Of a DNA stretch of 64,000 bases, positions 26,190 through 39,536 are shown one piece after another. The stretch comes from Rotaria socialis (lineage: Eukaryota > Rotifera > Eurotatoria > Philodinida > Philodinidae). Numbering within the stretch: the first letter of the stretch is position 1; each line of letters begins with the position of its first letter. The notes under the pieces are model-generated. The model made no database searches. It was not told the DNA's origin and saw only the letters and a program-made list of their open reading frames with translations. The position numbers and the translations under genes were made by a program. The stretch covers positions 434,001-498,000 of the forward strand of contig CAJNYU010000181.1 of the NCBI GenBank assembly GCA_905331475.1. Direction: 5' to 3'.

Positions 26190-29057
26190 TGATAGATGTT
26201 GTCCATGAGCATAGACTAATAACTTTATTAATGCATACGAAATGAACTCTTGTTCTTTTCACAGTTCAATAATGATAATAGTAGTAATGACCGTTTTCAT
26301 CTTTCCTTTTTTTTGTTTTGTTTAAAATAAAGAAGTCGACTACAACTAATAAGTCGGTGAGAGATGTGTAAGTGATCTTTTCTATGTTCATGTCTAAAAG
26401 GAGTGAAGATCCAACGATATTGAACAGATGTATGACTAAATAGGTATGCTCAATAAATGATCATTCGATTTTCATAACACTTTAGAGAAATTTATGCAAG
26501 TTGAATTGAGATGACAATTTATTAGTTAATCCAAAGGGATATTATGGCTCCTAGTCGGTTTTTTTCTCTCTCGACTTTTTTAATACAAGAAAATAATGAT
26601 TGTAATAATATAAACGATATATTACGACATAATCTCAAGAGTAGTCTTTTCGGAGAAGATAATAACACAAAATAAAATAATTGTAATCATTGAATGAAAT
26701 GTTAATGCATAATGAATGAAAACCTTCAATTTTTTATTCATAGGTTGGAATATACGTTCATAACAGAAAGCACTTCTTTTTAATAGCTATCATTTTGATG
26801 CTCAAAGTTTTCGCAAAAATATTGAGCTTCTCAGTTTTGTACAGAATCACTACTCTATAAGATCAATTTCTCTCGTTTCTTTTTTTGTCATCATAATCAA
26901 TCCGTCAAAGAAATACTACCTGTATTCATCGGACGTTCGATAAGTACATCTGAAAATAATTCTTAAAAACGAAAAAATTCGTACGATGTCGCTGTCATTA
27001 GTGTCTTCTAAAATATGTGCAAGGCACATAATTCAAGTAATCTAACCAATAGAAAGTTGATGTGCAAACAGACGATGCTTCAGAGCAAAACAACAAAAGT
27101 TTAAACGTAAGGCAAGAATTCAGCAATTCTTGTCAAGTCAGCATCCACAAACTTTCCACCTGGGCTAAAATTACTGACGTAAGTCGATGAATATAGAATT
27201 CCTATCTTAGATTACTTCTTGTTGAACTATTTGAAAAATGTGAATTAAACAGAAAGACTACGTCCTCCTAATGATATTTTTATTTTTTGTTGAATGTATT
27301 TTTACCGCTCAGTTTCTATGATACCATAAGATTATCATCATACAAGGCATTATAGTCTTTTGGATAAAGACTCTGAATTTTTCAATGTAGCTAATAATTT
27401 AGGAGTATAACTCAACGAAGAAATTTAAAAACTACATTTTCGAATGTGAAATAAATCTTAGTATTTCAAGACGTGTTTTCCTATAGATGAAAAGTAAATG
27501 AATATAGTTGAAGCATTCACTTTTAAGAATATTATTTCTATTAGACTTTCATTTTGAAATCATCTCTATGTATTTCAGGCTCGCATGGTTCAAAATAATC
27601 TAGTCTGCACTGCATCCTCTAAATCATCTATTATATTGATGTCGATCAAATTGTATTGATCTCCATTCGCTTCTACCAGCGTCGGTCACGATACCTAAAC
27701 AAAAGATGAATCAGCATAGATGCATTACTAATTGGAAACAAAAGACTAACTTTTGCATTACCATCAAAATGATATCTGGGGTATTTCAAGTTGTACATGT
27801 TCATAATTTTGTGCTTGAAATTTGAAATTAAATGGCCAAGATATTAGTTTTGTTTGGTGTGCAAGTTCTTCATATTACAAATTATATTTTTCGAATCAAA
27901 TTCTTTTTTTTTATCATCTGATTCGAACAAAGAATTGTATCAGATTCAAAATAAAAGAACATTAACAAAACTCGGACTCTATTTACAAATCTTGATGGAC
28001 CATAGACAATGAAGTAGGACTCAGTTTTTCTTTAGAAGATGAATATGTCATGAAATTTATTTTTTGCATAATTGAAGCTTTCGTGAAACACAAAAGGTCA
28101 AACTGTGTTGCTACACAGAGACATACACAACTAAATATAAATGAAAATAAATTGTTATAAATAATATTTCCATCTTTGAACAAATTAATAACTGATCGTG
28201 TTGACTTTTTATCACACTGAAGTTGAAATCAATGAAGAAAGATATTATTCATATAGACACTTTACTCGTAGATATTTGCTTTCGACAACTTGTTTGAATT
28301 TAGGTTTTATTTATCTCGTATATAGTTCATGGAAAATCTAAATAGCTTATTACCATGTTTACGTTATACAATAGTTTGTGAATTTGAATTGAAGAAATTC
28401 ATTTTACTAAATACGAATATTATTTATCGTTACAGCCCAATCAATCTCCACGGTTAATTAGAAATAGATTCTCGAAATCAATGACTACTTGGTTGAGAAA
28501 TGTTTTAATCGTACTAGTAGTAATTGTCAATACATGTGAATCGAAATAAATTTCTCGTATTTCCTTTTTACTAGACAGAATTTAATATTCATTGAAATTA
28601 ACAATAATGAATTTTTGTTTTAGTGTATAATATTAATCAATTTTCATAAAGTACTGTATTTATTCTTCATATTATTTATACGCAGAAATCAAAGCTTTTA
28701 AGTTAACGAAAACATAAATGACTAATTATTAATTTTTCATAAAGAGTTTCTATCATATTTTCTTTAATTCTTTCTTTAGCATGTGAGATTTTTATTCGTA
28801 ATTTCTAGACAAAAAGGAAAAAGAATGACTATCAAACAAATCAATAAACAAGCAAAGAAAAATAAGATATATATATATATATATATATATCTGTACATGC
28901 TAAGAATTTTAGATAGCATATCTACTTGTACATATACATGTACAACATAGTATAATAACAAATACAATTATTAATCAAGCAAGATAAAAAGAAATATTTA
29001 AGATAATGGAGACAATGCACGCAAACCAATGATCGAAGTAGATATTCAATGCAATAT
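26190..29057. other. Intergenic spacer, about 2.9 kb
   Basis: No gene is supported. An (AT)12 microsatellite lies at 28867-28890. Open frames are short and of unlikely composition. Confidence 0.5.
28867..28890. repeat. (AT)12 microsatellite
   Basis: Uninterrupted AT dinucleotides in the spacer downstream of the kinesin gene. Confidence 0.95.
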
Positions 29058-32000
29058 TTACTTGCGTGTTCGTGACGGTTTTTTTATTCGAGATTTTTTC
29101 TAAAAAAAAAAGAAATTCAAGTTAATATAAATAATTTATCGTATTTTCAATTTTACTCACCTCATCTTCTTCTTTTTCAGCATATGTCGGATTAGCAAAA
29201 AGACGTGTACGAAGATTATACTTCCCTTTTGGCGATGGAATCTTTTTAACAATTGATGGAGTATGAGCTGTTGTTGCTGGCGTTATTGCTCTAATTAATG
29301 TCGGATGCGGCGCTGTTGAACTTGTCGGTGCTGGTGTTAATGTTTTGATTAATGTCGGATGTTGACGTTGTGTTGGTGTTGATGAACCAAATGCTATTAC
29401 AGTTGATTTAGTTTGTAAAACTCGATTAATTCGTGCTGAACTTGTTAATGCTAAAATATCGATACGAAGAAAAAACGAAAAATTAAAAAATACATTTTTT
29501 TCTCGAACTGTTAAAAACTAAATTATACTTGGACTTGGCCGAAATAGTGATTGAATCCGTTTAAATGTTGATTGTTTAGGTGTAGCATGTGTTGTATCGA
29601 TCGATGAAACAGCATGTGCAGTTGTTGAATTAGCATCGACAGTAGCAAGAGATGCTCTATCAAGTGATATGTCTCGTTCAATAGTAGCGTATGTATGTGA
29701 TGGTGATTGTTGTTGAATAGGTATTGACGTTAATTGATTTGTCTGTTTTTTAGCTCGACCACGTATAATAGCTGTTCTAGCTTTAGTTTTTACATCAGTT
29801 GAAAAATCAGTAATGCCAATCTAAATAAAAGAAAACATGTTAGTACAGTTTTTCAGAATTTTACACGTAAAATACGATTTAACGCCTTCTACTCATTGTA
29901 AAGATCTCATTTTATTCGAACTAAAGAATACTTGATCATTGGTCAACAACATCTCTTGTATTTCTAGAAATAGTTATTTCTCTTGTAGATTGGAAAATCT
30001 GTAAAAAGAAACATTCGATTTTGTCATGGTAGTTTCTGTTGAGGTCACTGACAGGAGTCTAACATTTTATACGTATAGTTAAACGTATTTTTTTTTGGAT
30101 GTGTATCACGGAAAAAAGGTTTTTGCAAGATAGAAAAACATGTTTACATTCGATGATTTCGTTTTGGTTTGTTTGATTGGCATTGGAATGGTATTAGAAG
30201 AATAAGGTGTTGATCCATTACGTGTCACTCGTTTTGTTGGGTTTTCATTATTTTGTTCGTCTTGTTGAGCAATATTTATTGAAGTATTATTTGAACTAGC
30301 GCCTGATCGACTACGTGTAACACGTTTTGGTTTTTTAATTTCTTGTTCGCTTTGACTTTCATCATTGGTGCGCCGTTTCGTTCGAGTAACAGCCTGTTGT
30401 ATTGGAATAAATGATTGTTCTGTATTAGTTATTGTTGCTGACATATTATTATTATTACATTTATTGAGCATTGCTTGTGAACTAGTTTTGATAGTTTTAT
30501 GCATTTCAATTAATTCTAATTGAAGAGCATCATATTTCACTTGTAAAGTTTTAAAATCATGTCTAGTTTTAGTATAATCATACTGAATTTTTTGTAATTC
30601 TGTTTGTTCATGACGTAATTTATCTTCAAAACTTCGAGCTTTTTTCTCAGCATCTTGTTTACGATAAAGTTCAAGACCAAGATCACGTCTTAGACGTTGA
30701 GTTTCCTCTTGTAAAGATTGTTCATGTTCGCTTGTTTGATTTTGATTTTGATCAATTTTTTCCATAGTTTTCAAATGTTCACTGGTTAATTCATTAAATT
30801 GCTGTTGAAGATTTTTTAATTGTGTTTTCAATGAATCAGTTTCATTACGTGAATGAAGATTCTTTTCTTTAAATTCTTTTTCTAATTTAAGCAGTTTTTG
30901 ACGATATTGTTTTTCACTGATAATCAAATCATTGTATAACTGTTGTGTACGAAGATGATTATCTTCTTCTTGACGAAGGTTTGTTATTAATGTTTCGCAT
31001 TTTTCAGATAACTAAAATATTCAAGATATTTAAGAAAATCGCTAAATATTATTTACTGTTTGCTTTTCATCAGTAAATGCATCGATTACATCACGTTGAT
31101 GAAGAAGATATTCTACAGTTTGAACACGTTCTTGACTAAAAATTAAATAGAAACATGAGATCATGAGATTTACAGTAAAATGATCTATGGAAGACCAGTT
31201 TCATTTTCCAAATTTAATCAACTATGATGAAAACACTTTGTCCCAATTATTTTTATAGTATATCAAACAGAAATATTTCTTTCATCTCACTGATACTATC
31301 TTTTACCTTGCCGATTTGTTTTTTAATATTTATCATGAATTATTTAACTAACAAATAGGTTTGGGATAGATATTTCTGATAGATAAAGAACCTGTCAACA
31401 TACGATTTAATATGTGGAAAAGAACAGAATTTTTAACAAGTGTACCGTAGTCGTGCGAGTCTCGATTTAGTAGTAAGTTTTTCTAGAAAATTCCACTGGA
31501 AAATATGATGTAAGTGCCTCAAAAAATGAATAGAAATATTGATTTGTACTCACTGTATTTGAATCATTAAAAAGCGTCGATTTGATGCTTGTTTTTGTAA
31601 TAAATCCAGTGCTTTTTTTGTACAAAATTTCCAATAGCTCATCTAAAATCAATAGTTCAATATTATTTTGAGATACACAATTGAAAACTACTACCGATTT
31701 GATATTTGATGGGACAGTAAATGATGATGAACCATCAACTGATTGAGTACCAAGTTCTAGTTAAAAATAAATTATTCATAGAAAATCTAGTTATTTGAGC
31801 GAGCGATAGTACATTATCTTACTACTATATTCTGATCTTGAACAAAAACAAAATAATTCCAATGGAATACTAACCTTCAATATCATCATCAATAGCAATT
31901 ATGCCTTTTTTATTTTTCGCTTTTAGAGGTCCATCTTTAGCCAGACGTTTTGGACCTTTCTGTTTCGATTTTCGTTGTTGTCTTATTAAACCACCAGCAC

Positions 32001-34312
32001 CTGATTTTGGTTCGTTTGGTACAATGATTGTCTGCAAACAAACAGAAACGATAAGAAATTATTAGCATTAAATTCTGATCAACAAACTTTCTGTGCTAAT
32101 GCACAAAACTTCAATAAGTCATTTGTTTGTGTAACAAATGTTGCACATGGATTCACATTACAACATATTATTGTTCGACCACGACCAACAAAGAATGGAC
32201 GAAATATACTTGTCAATATACTATTCCGATAGGGAACAAGCATTTGTTTTCTTTAAAAAATAAAATAATAAAAGTAATTCAACATTTCTATTTTTCATAC
32301 TTAGTTGTTTGATTTTCGTTTAGTGTTCTAATACAATCTTTGAATGTCATTAATGACGTATTTATGTTGCAAGTTTCAGCAAGCTGTTTTCCAGTACCCG
32401 TTGATGGTTCATTACCAGCCAAATCACAAACATCTAATTTAAAAATATAAAATCGAAATGATAAAAAAAACTAAGTTTATCAAATGATGATTGTATCAAA
32501 TCAATACAAAATTTTACTTAACATCTCGAGTATAAGCTTTTATTTAGTCAAAATGTAAACAAATTAAAATAGTTAGTTATACATGCATAGAAGTCTTTTA
32601 ATTACACTGATGAAGACTTTGGCACATTCCAAATAGGATAATCAAATCATTCTTCTACATATCATTGAATATTTGTTTCCGTTGTTAAGCAATACTTGTT
32701 ATCCTCATAGGCTATGAGCAACAAACGGTTTAGAGTGTCACAACCAGAGAACACCATTAAAAAACTCGATTTTAAACCTCAGGTTCGTTATGGGTTTACT
32801 CCAAAAAAATATTTTCTGAACTCAAGCAAATAATGGTGAATGAAAATTTCTTACACATATGACTCATTATTGGGTCTTCATGAAATTCATTGATAGTAAT
32901 AAGTGTAATACATAAAACAGCATGTGATCTTGATGATGCTTCATTGAGATTTGTTTTTGATGTCGCACGATTCGCATAACCAAATTTAATAATATCTTCA
33001 GCTTCTTTAATATCAAATACAGGAATTTGTATAAGATTTTTAATAATTGTTGAATGATCATTCTGCATTAGACGAAGATTTTTACGTGTTTTCATATCTT
33101 TTGGTTGAACAAGTAAATCGAGAATATTTTCATTGTATAATTCAAAAAATGATATCCATACAGAATAATATTCATCTATTTACATAAAAATTTTATTTCG
33201 TTTTTAGTTTTCGTTTTTACTTACCCTCAATTGATAGATCTTCGAAGCTATTTTGTTCTTGTGCAATATTCGGTAAACGTATCCGACGCTAAGAAAATTG
33301 AAAGAAAAATAACATCAATCAATCAAGCATTCTAAAATGTTCACTTACATTATTATTTTTGTCATCTTTAAAAATATAATTTCTTGCATTGATTTCTATA
33401 TCAAGATTACCATTACTTGTTGGCATTAAATTTTCCAAACCATCTGGTTTAAAAAGAACTTTATCATCAATATTTTTGCCAACATTTAAAAATATTCTTT
33501 GAAGACATTTTGGAATTAAACCCGGCTCTTGTGGTGTACCAAACATTGTATGAGTTTTACCTAGAATGTGATTACTCAATTCAATAGATTTCAGCAACAA
33601 TAAGAAAAATACATACCACTATTTGTAAGACCAAGTGTACAGAGAAGCCAATTTGAACCAGTAAAAATTTCATTCGTTGGTTGTTCGAGAATTTGTTCAA
33701 ATAATTCTTGTTGCGTACAACGATGATCAAATATTCGCGATACCTGAAAATAGAAACACACAATTTTGTCTTGTTAATAAGTTAAGATGATAGAAACTAT
33801 GAATACCTATCTTTTCTGTAGACTTCTTCTTCAAAATTTGATGATTTCTAATTGTTTTCTCTACTGTATGAATCGTTGATTTCAAATACAAAAAGAAATT
33901 TCAATAGGGAATGAAGTTTTTGTTTTATCAGATGCATACTACATCCGCGAATCGAAGATAGACAATGAGAAGGAAATTTCTGAATCACTCTCTACATACG
34001 TTAGTTATCATGGCCTAGGAAACTTCTAGTAAAAGAAATTACCTCATATTCATTGTATGATGCTTGTATATTCCGAATATTATTGTTAGTTGTTGGACAT
34101 ACTTTCACAGATATATGTTGCTCGTCCATAATATCAAGTAACTTTTGATTTTCACTATGTTCAAGTTCGTCACCAATAAACGGACGAATACGCACATAGA
34201 CATTCAATGGAGGAGGTTCACGGCGTTTAACTGCAGTTGCTGCTGCGGTTGTTGTTGTATCATTTATCGTTGATGTCATTCCTACATCTGTTGTATCCAT
34301 TGTTTGGAACAA
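29058..34312 (-). CDS. Kinesin-6 family motor protein, KIF20/MKLP2-like
   Basis: Kinesin-6 motors act at the central spindle and midbody in cytokinesis. Fifteen exons, 1054 residues: 34043-34312, 33617-33743, 33349-33560, 33225-33288, 32855-33175, 32301-32433, 32088-32250, 31875-32031, 31695-31756, 31554-31642, 31057-31135, 30148-31011, 29529-29820, 29161-29450, 29058-29099. The motor domain runs about 36-430: LNVYVRIRPF at the start, P-loop LTNSGKTHT (about 130), SVWISFFELYNE (the KIF20-type block), switch I NEASSRSH (about 302-309), switch II DLAGNE (about 337) and a GRGRTIICCNVNPCA end as in KIF20A. A large insert before SVWISFF (about 150-224) is also a kinesin-6 trait. A coiled coil (about 510-750) and a basic Ser/Thr/Pro tail with repeated KRVTR motifs follow. 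KIF23 is less likely, because the KIF20-specific blocks match better. Confidence 0.93.
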
Positions 34313-35222
34313 CTAATTCAATAAAAGCAATTATACAGGAGGCAAAATTTATTCAATACTAGAACATTCAACGACTTATAAAAAAATTTATAATCAAGAA
34401 ATAAAAATCAAGAGTTCGAAAGTAGAAACAAACTGTTCAAATGGACAAAGATTATTCTAGCAATATGGCATGTAAGATTCAATTGTCGTTTACATATTGG
34501 CTATTTTGTTTGGTTGGGAACAAAGGCTGAGTTAATCGATGTATGCAGCTTCAAGATTAGAATTAATAAAACGTGTAGATTTGTTTATAATATACTTGAA
34601 TATCAATAGTAACTTTAAAATTAGACTGGAAAGAATTAATTCATATTGTATTGCATAGATGTCATCAGTGTTCGTACTGGTCAATCACACTTCTATATAA
34701 ACTTATATATGTATATTCATGTTTCCATTTCTAAAATTTTTAAAGAATATGATTAATGATGAGATTGATAATGATAACCTGTCTAGAAATCTTGATCATT
34801 TTTAGGATGGCTATATAGATTTTATATAATAATTAAAAAAATATATCGTTATCGTTATTGTTATGAATTTGTTTTCAATTTTAACTGGTCTAGAATTAAC
34901 AAATTGAAAAAAAATATTCGAAAATATAATATTTTCTTTATCTAACCAATCAAGATGACATGTATTCTTAAAAAGATTCTACTTGTATAACAATTGATAG
35001 ATGTAAAGCATTATATATTGTACAGCAAAAGAAAAATTAAATCAAATAATTTAGAAAACTATTTCGATAAATTCAGTGAAAAAATAAAACTCACATTGCC
35101 AACGGTATTTCTCTCTTCCTTTTTTAGTCACATTATGTGATTCTATATGTGACTCACATATAGAATGCACGAGTATCTTACGCCATATTAACGTTTTCGT
35201 TACCAATCAAATTCAGTACACC
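34313..35222. other. Divergent intergenic region between the kinesin (-) and the 35223 gene (+)
   Basis: 910 bases shared by two genes transcribed away from each other, so both promoters should lie here. It is very AT-rich. The one clear structure is the palindrome at 35140-35166. Confidence 0.55.
35140..35166. promoter_or_regulatory. Perfect 27-base palindrome 56 bases upstream of the 35223 start codon
   Basis: Two perfect 13-base arms (ATTCTATATGTGA and its reverse complement) surround a single C. The position just before a start codon suggests a dimer binding site in the promoter or a hairpin in the 5' UTR. The function is inferred from position and symmetry only. Confidence 0.6.
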
Positions 35223-35609
35223 ATGTCGGCAGCTTCTCGTCTTGTGGCTTGTTGGCTTGATTCAAATATTGGTGTAACCGGCGCATATCCTGAATTGAAG
35301 CAACAATTCAGCGGTGTTTCAGAACGCATTGAAAAATGGCATTACTTTGATTCAGGCGATAAGTTCATCCAATTTATCGATGAAAATCCTAATATTACAC
35401 TTGTTACTATTATGTCCGGTCATCTTGCGAAAACTGTTGTTACAGCTGTATCTGATCGGACTTCTTTACATAGTGTTTATATCTTTTGTGGTAATACAGC
35501 GAAATATCGATCATTACTATTAAATGAACATAAGGTTAAAGGTGTATTCAATTCTGAAGATGATTTATATAGACAAATGTATTCGGATTTACACCAAGAA
35601 TTTCCATAG
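35223..35609 (+). CDS. Intronless 128-residue protein, small alpha/beta domain found in rotifer-type proteins
   Basis: A single open frame with a good start context (CACCATGTC). It is the only supported intact plus-strand gene. The pattern VACWLDSNIG, a central TLVTIMSGHLAK strand-turn, SVYIFCGN and VKGVFNSEDDLYRQM looks like a small Rossmann-like or receiver-like alpha/beta domain. From memory, related domains form the N-terminus of many bdelloid rotifer proteins that also carry TPR/kinesin-light-chain repeats or an ADP-ribosyltransferase domain. Here it stands alone, with a stop right after it and no downstream exon visible before the convergent C2 gene. No catalytic residues can be assigned. 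The lack of introns among intron-rich neighbours suggests retroposition or a recent duplicate. Confidence 0.75.
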   Translation: MSAASRLVACWLDSNIGVTGAYPELKQQFSGVSERIEKWHYFDSGDKFIQFIDENPNITLVTIMSGHLAKTVVTAVSDRTSLHSVYIFCGNTAKYRSLLLNEHKVKGVFNSEDDLYRQMYSDLHQEFP

Positions 35610-36169
35610 AAGAACACGATTCTAATTTAATTCAATTAACATTATGAAATTAAATCGGTTTTTTTTAATTATGACTCATTTTATTTATTTTTCCTGATCG
35701 TAAACACTTATTTTATGCATGATTTTTTTAATATGTATTAAACGAGAAAAAACGAAAGCCTGACGTCATCGAACGATCACGACTCAAGTCAGAAATAACG
35801 CTAGATATTTTACAAAACTCTTTTATGCATATTAAATGAAAAGTCGTATTACTAATCGAGATTGAATAGCATTCAATAATATTCATATTGAAGTATGCAT
35901 TTTAATCCTTGAAAGCGATTATATTCGTTTTTATTGTAATTCTTTTGATAAAATATTAATTTCATCTATTCAACATTTAATTATACAGAAAATAAAACCA
36001 AACTATTCAACCTGAGATTTATGTCTTTAACAAAATTATTTGTTAATTATTTTAAGATTGAAATAGAGCTAAATAAATTCTATAAGAAACAAAAACAAAA
36101 TAAAAGCTCTATCTGTTTAAAAGAAAAAAAGAAATAACAATACAAATAGAAAAGCATCTATAACGATTC
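35610..36169. other. Convergent 3' spacer
   Basis: 560 AT-rich bases between two genes that end towards each other; it presumably holds both 3' UTRs and poly(A) sites. No gene is seen. Confidence 0.5.
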
Positions 36170-38042
36170 TTACTCATCGACATTGCCTTCAAATAGAAAA
36201 CTACTTTTCAATTTCATATTTGGATTTTCCTCCACATCAGCCCAAAATTTTCTCATAGGATACCAATCTGTATGTTTTGATATTGTTAATACTCCAAGTA
36301 CGCCAGGATGAGAAGATATGGATGATTTTTCAAGAAATATCAAATCAACCGTTATATCACTGACTGCTGTTTTGTCTGGAATTTGAAAGAAAAATTCTTC
36401 GTCAAATTTTGGGTTTAATGAACGATCAGCTACTTTTGTTTGTTTGATTTCAAATATATCAAATGGACCTTGAAAAACTACTTCAACAAATGTTTCTAAA
36501 CAAGACAACTAAATTTTTAAAATTACAAAAAATAAAAAAAAGACATTAATACCAGGTGCTCTCAATAAGCGTTCTGCTTGTGAGTGGCTAACTTTAACAA
36601 TATGAATCGATAATTCACATTTATCAGGCCAATATCCGGCTTCAATTTCTACTTGACCAACATTAATACCACGTGAAAGCTGAACGAAAAGGGAAATTTT
36701 CTTTAAAACTATTTTTAGTGACAAGCTAAACTTACAATTTTTGATGGTCGAGTGACAGGTGTAAGTTCACGTAAAAAAATTCTCGAAGCTCCATGTGGAA
36801 CATTTTTGACATGTAAATGTGCCATATCCCAAAATTTCGGACCTATATATTTATTTATCGATAAGGATTCAACCTTCATAACAATATATAAGTCAACTTC
36901 TTGTTGAACAATCCAATCGCCTGACCAAATGATAAATTGTGCTGCATAATTTGTAGTTAAATGTGATTCATTCACAACTTTTTCAATAGTTAATTCATGT
37001 TCAATCGGTTTTTTTACATGAATCTGACAACGTAGACGAAAACCTTTTAAATGAAATTTAAATATAATATCATGTAACAATATACGTAAGCAACTTTCAT
37101 TTTCATCACGTTGTAATTCAAGCATTAAGCAAAACTTTAAATAAAGCATATCTGATAATTTAAATGGATCTTTTCTCAGTAAATTTTTGCTATGTTCAGT
37201 AAGTGCCTCTTCAAACTCAATTAGATCATGTGCTTCTTGAAAATCTGTTATTGGATCATTTTTTTCTACTCTACGAAAAATATCTTTCACAGATCCGTCT
37301 TTTATTGATAAACGTCTTGATGTATCTGGTAGTGATTCGTCAACACTTAGTACTTCACGAAACGATATTTTCTGTATTGAATTAGCTGCTGAAGCTAAAG
37401 CACATAAACCAAGAGATGTATCTAAATGACGTTGTCGTTTAGCTTCATCTTGTTCTTCAGGTGAAACAAGATATTCATCCATACGACGTATTATAAGTTT
37501 TGCTCGTTCAAAATCTTCTGTTGTTTCTTGTCGGATCTCTTCTAGTCGTCTTGGAATGACAAATGGGATATCATTTATACACACGATTTCGTTATTATGA
37601 TCAATAGTATTGTTTCCCACGACCATTTGAGCCTTAAGAAAATGCAAATATTGTTTTTATTTTATCCCTTTTTACTTCATAGAAATAACAAGTACACATT
37701 GTTTACGATAGACGTCATGCCATACATACGTACGTATGGTTAATAGGCTGTTAGAAAATTATGTATTTATACTCAATGCAAGGCACCATGTCGACATGTG
37801 ACACTACTTTTTTTTCTGGAGACTAGAAATTCTACGATAAAAAAAAATGATATTTACAAATGTTTACATACTTCTGACATAGACTTATGATTCCATCGTT
37901 TTTTTCCATATAACCATTGCTTAAATCTTTCTACAAGAGAATCATTGTATGCACTATTATCATCTGGTTGATTATCAATACGAATTCGATGTTGACTGGA
38001 AGTTTTAGATTGTGAAATATTCTTATCTATTAATGCGTTCAT
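36170..38042 (-). CDS. C2-domain protein of unknown role, 506 residues
   Basis: Four exons in one frame: 37872-38042, 36736-37632, 36553-36679, 36170-36495. The C-terminal part (about 375-495) is a synaptotagmin-like C2 domain: strands CELSIHIVKVS, FVEVVFQGP, the TKVADRSLNPKFDEEFFFQIP block, LGVLTISK and an RKFWADVEENPN helix like the HWNDML-NPR of synaptotagmin C2B. The acidic loop residues that bind calcium are largely missing (loop 1 SHSQAERLLRAPGIN, loop 3 EKSSISSHPG), so calcium binding is unlikely. The long middle (60-350) is soluble and charged, and I do not recognise it. No transmembrane helix or signal peptide is seen. A peripheral membrane or trafficking role is an inference from the C2 fold only. 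Confidence 0.8.
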
Positions 38043-39536
38043 TTTTGCATCTTATCGATTATATTCTATACTGGTATGATGATAAATATTGTTCTATAGC
38101 AATTCTGTTCTAGTACGTGATCCTTTCATCGTTTTTTTCTTCATATGCATGTATTTGCTTTCGATAGAGTTACACATTATTTTTTATGAGTTTGTAAGAG
38201 AACAGATGATATATTGGTCAAATAAATAATCAAACCAACAACCAAAGGATTGGTACGAAAAAGAGTTAATTCTTTTTTTCTCGTTTTCTTTATGTATATA
38301 TATATAAAACCATTAACGTATACGTGTATGTCTTTCCCCTACTATGCACAGAAATGAATGCGAAGTACTAAGAGAAAAGAATACAAAAAAAACTACCTTT
38401 TTAAGGTTTGTTTCATGATTACTGCATCAATCTCATATAAAAAATATAATACTTGTTATGCGATTCAATCAAAAATATTTATTCTTAACTTGATTGCTAT
38501 GAAAATCTACTTGCATACGAGATTAGACTAGCCTTGAATATAATTTTAAAGTAAACTGCTTTGAATGATCGTATGGATATTTTTGATAGTTAATTATTTA
38601 ATCGAAGAAATCAGACCTAAAAATTTTGAAACAAGATTAAGATATTTGAACCGCACAATCGACAAAAAAATTTGTTACTTGTATTTGATTAGTTTATATA
38701 ACTTTTCATGTTTTGAATAATATCAATTTATTCAAAAAAAAAATAGATTTGACACCAGAACCGATAGTATGAAAAATCATTCCATGAATTACTACCATAC
38801 ACGCATAAATTTCAATCGTTTTATGAGATTTATAATTATCCTTTTTCAAGATGATATACATTAACAAATATTTGCTGTAATATCAATATTCATGGGCATT
38901 GTTACAAAATGAAATCTTTCAATTATCATAAATGAATTTAATAAATATATTTTTTTTTGACATGCAGCAACGCGTCGTTTAATTCATATAGTCAAAAAGA
39001 AGTCTCTCCTGATATAGATTGACAAATAAAAATATGTACTAAACAATCAGGGGTCTGTATATCCTATTCGTTATTAGCATAATATCAATAAGAACCAGTT
39101 TAATTTTTTTCCATTATCGTTCATATAAGTCGAGTCTTAATATTAATAAAATATCATATAAAACTAACGCCGCATTCGGAAAAAAAGATCTTTGCGATAT
39201 ACATTCTCCACATAAATGTTTCACTTTATTGATAGCAATGCATTCTCCAACAATTTTCATAGTCAACAACCAACAAAAGAATATCCAGCTACAAAAAAAA
39301 AAGAAAAGAAAAAAGCAAACCCGTTTAAATACAGTAATAATGTTATATAAAAGAAATGAATGATAGGTATTGTTAATAAACTATTAACGAATACCACAAT
39401 AAAAAAAAAAGATACAGCTTCCATCATTAGAGAACATGTTTTGCAGCTCTGAATATAAAAAATCAACAAACGATACATCAACAGAACTAAAAAGATGTTA
39501 AATTATCAAAAAGAAAAAGAAAACAATGAGATTCAT
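38043..39536. other. Intergenic spacer, about 1.5 kb
   Basis: AT-rich sequence between the C2 gene start and the ERdj5 stop. Nothing beyond short TA runs is visible. Confidence 0.5.

Noticed and set aside
27140-27180. CCTGGG near 27160 as another end of the CCCAGG element family
   Set aside because: No partner end and no motif array nearby.
27983-28183. 66-residue open frame with a hydrophobic stretch
   Set aside because: Short, isolated in a spacer and without conserved motifs.
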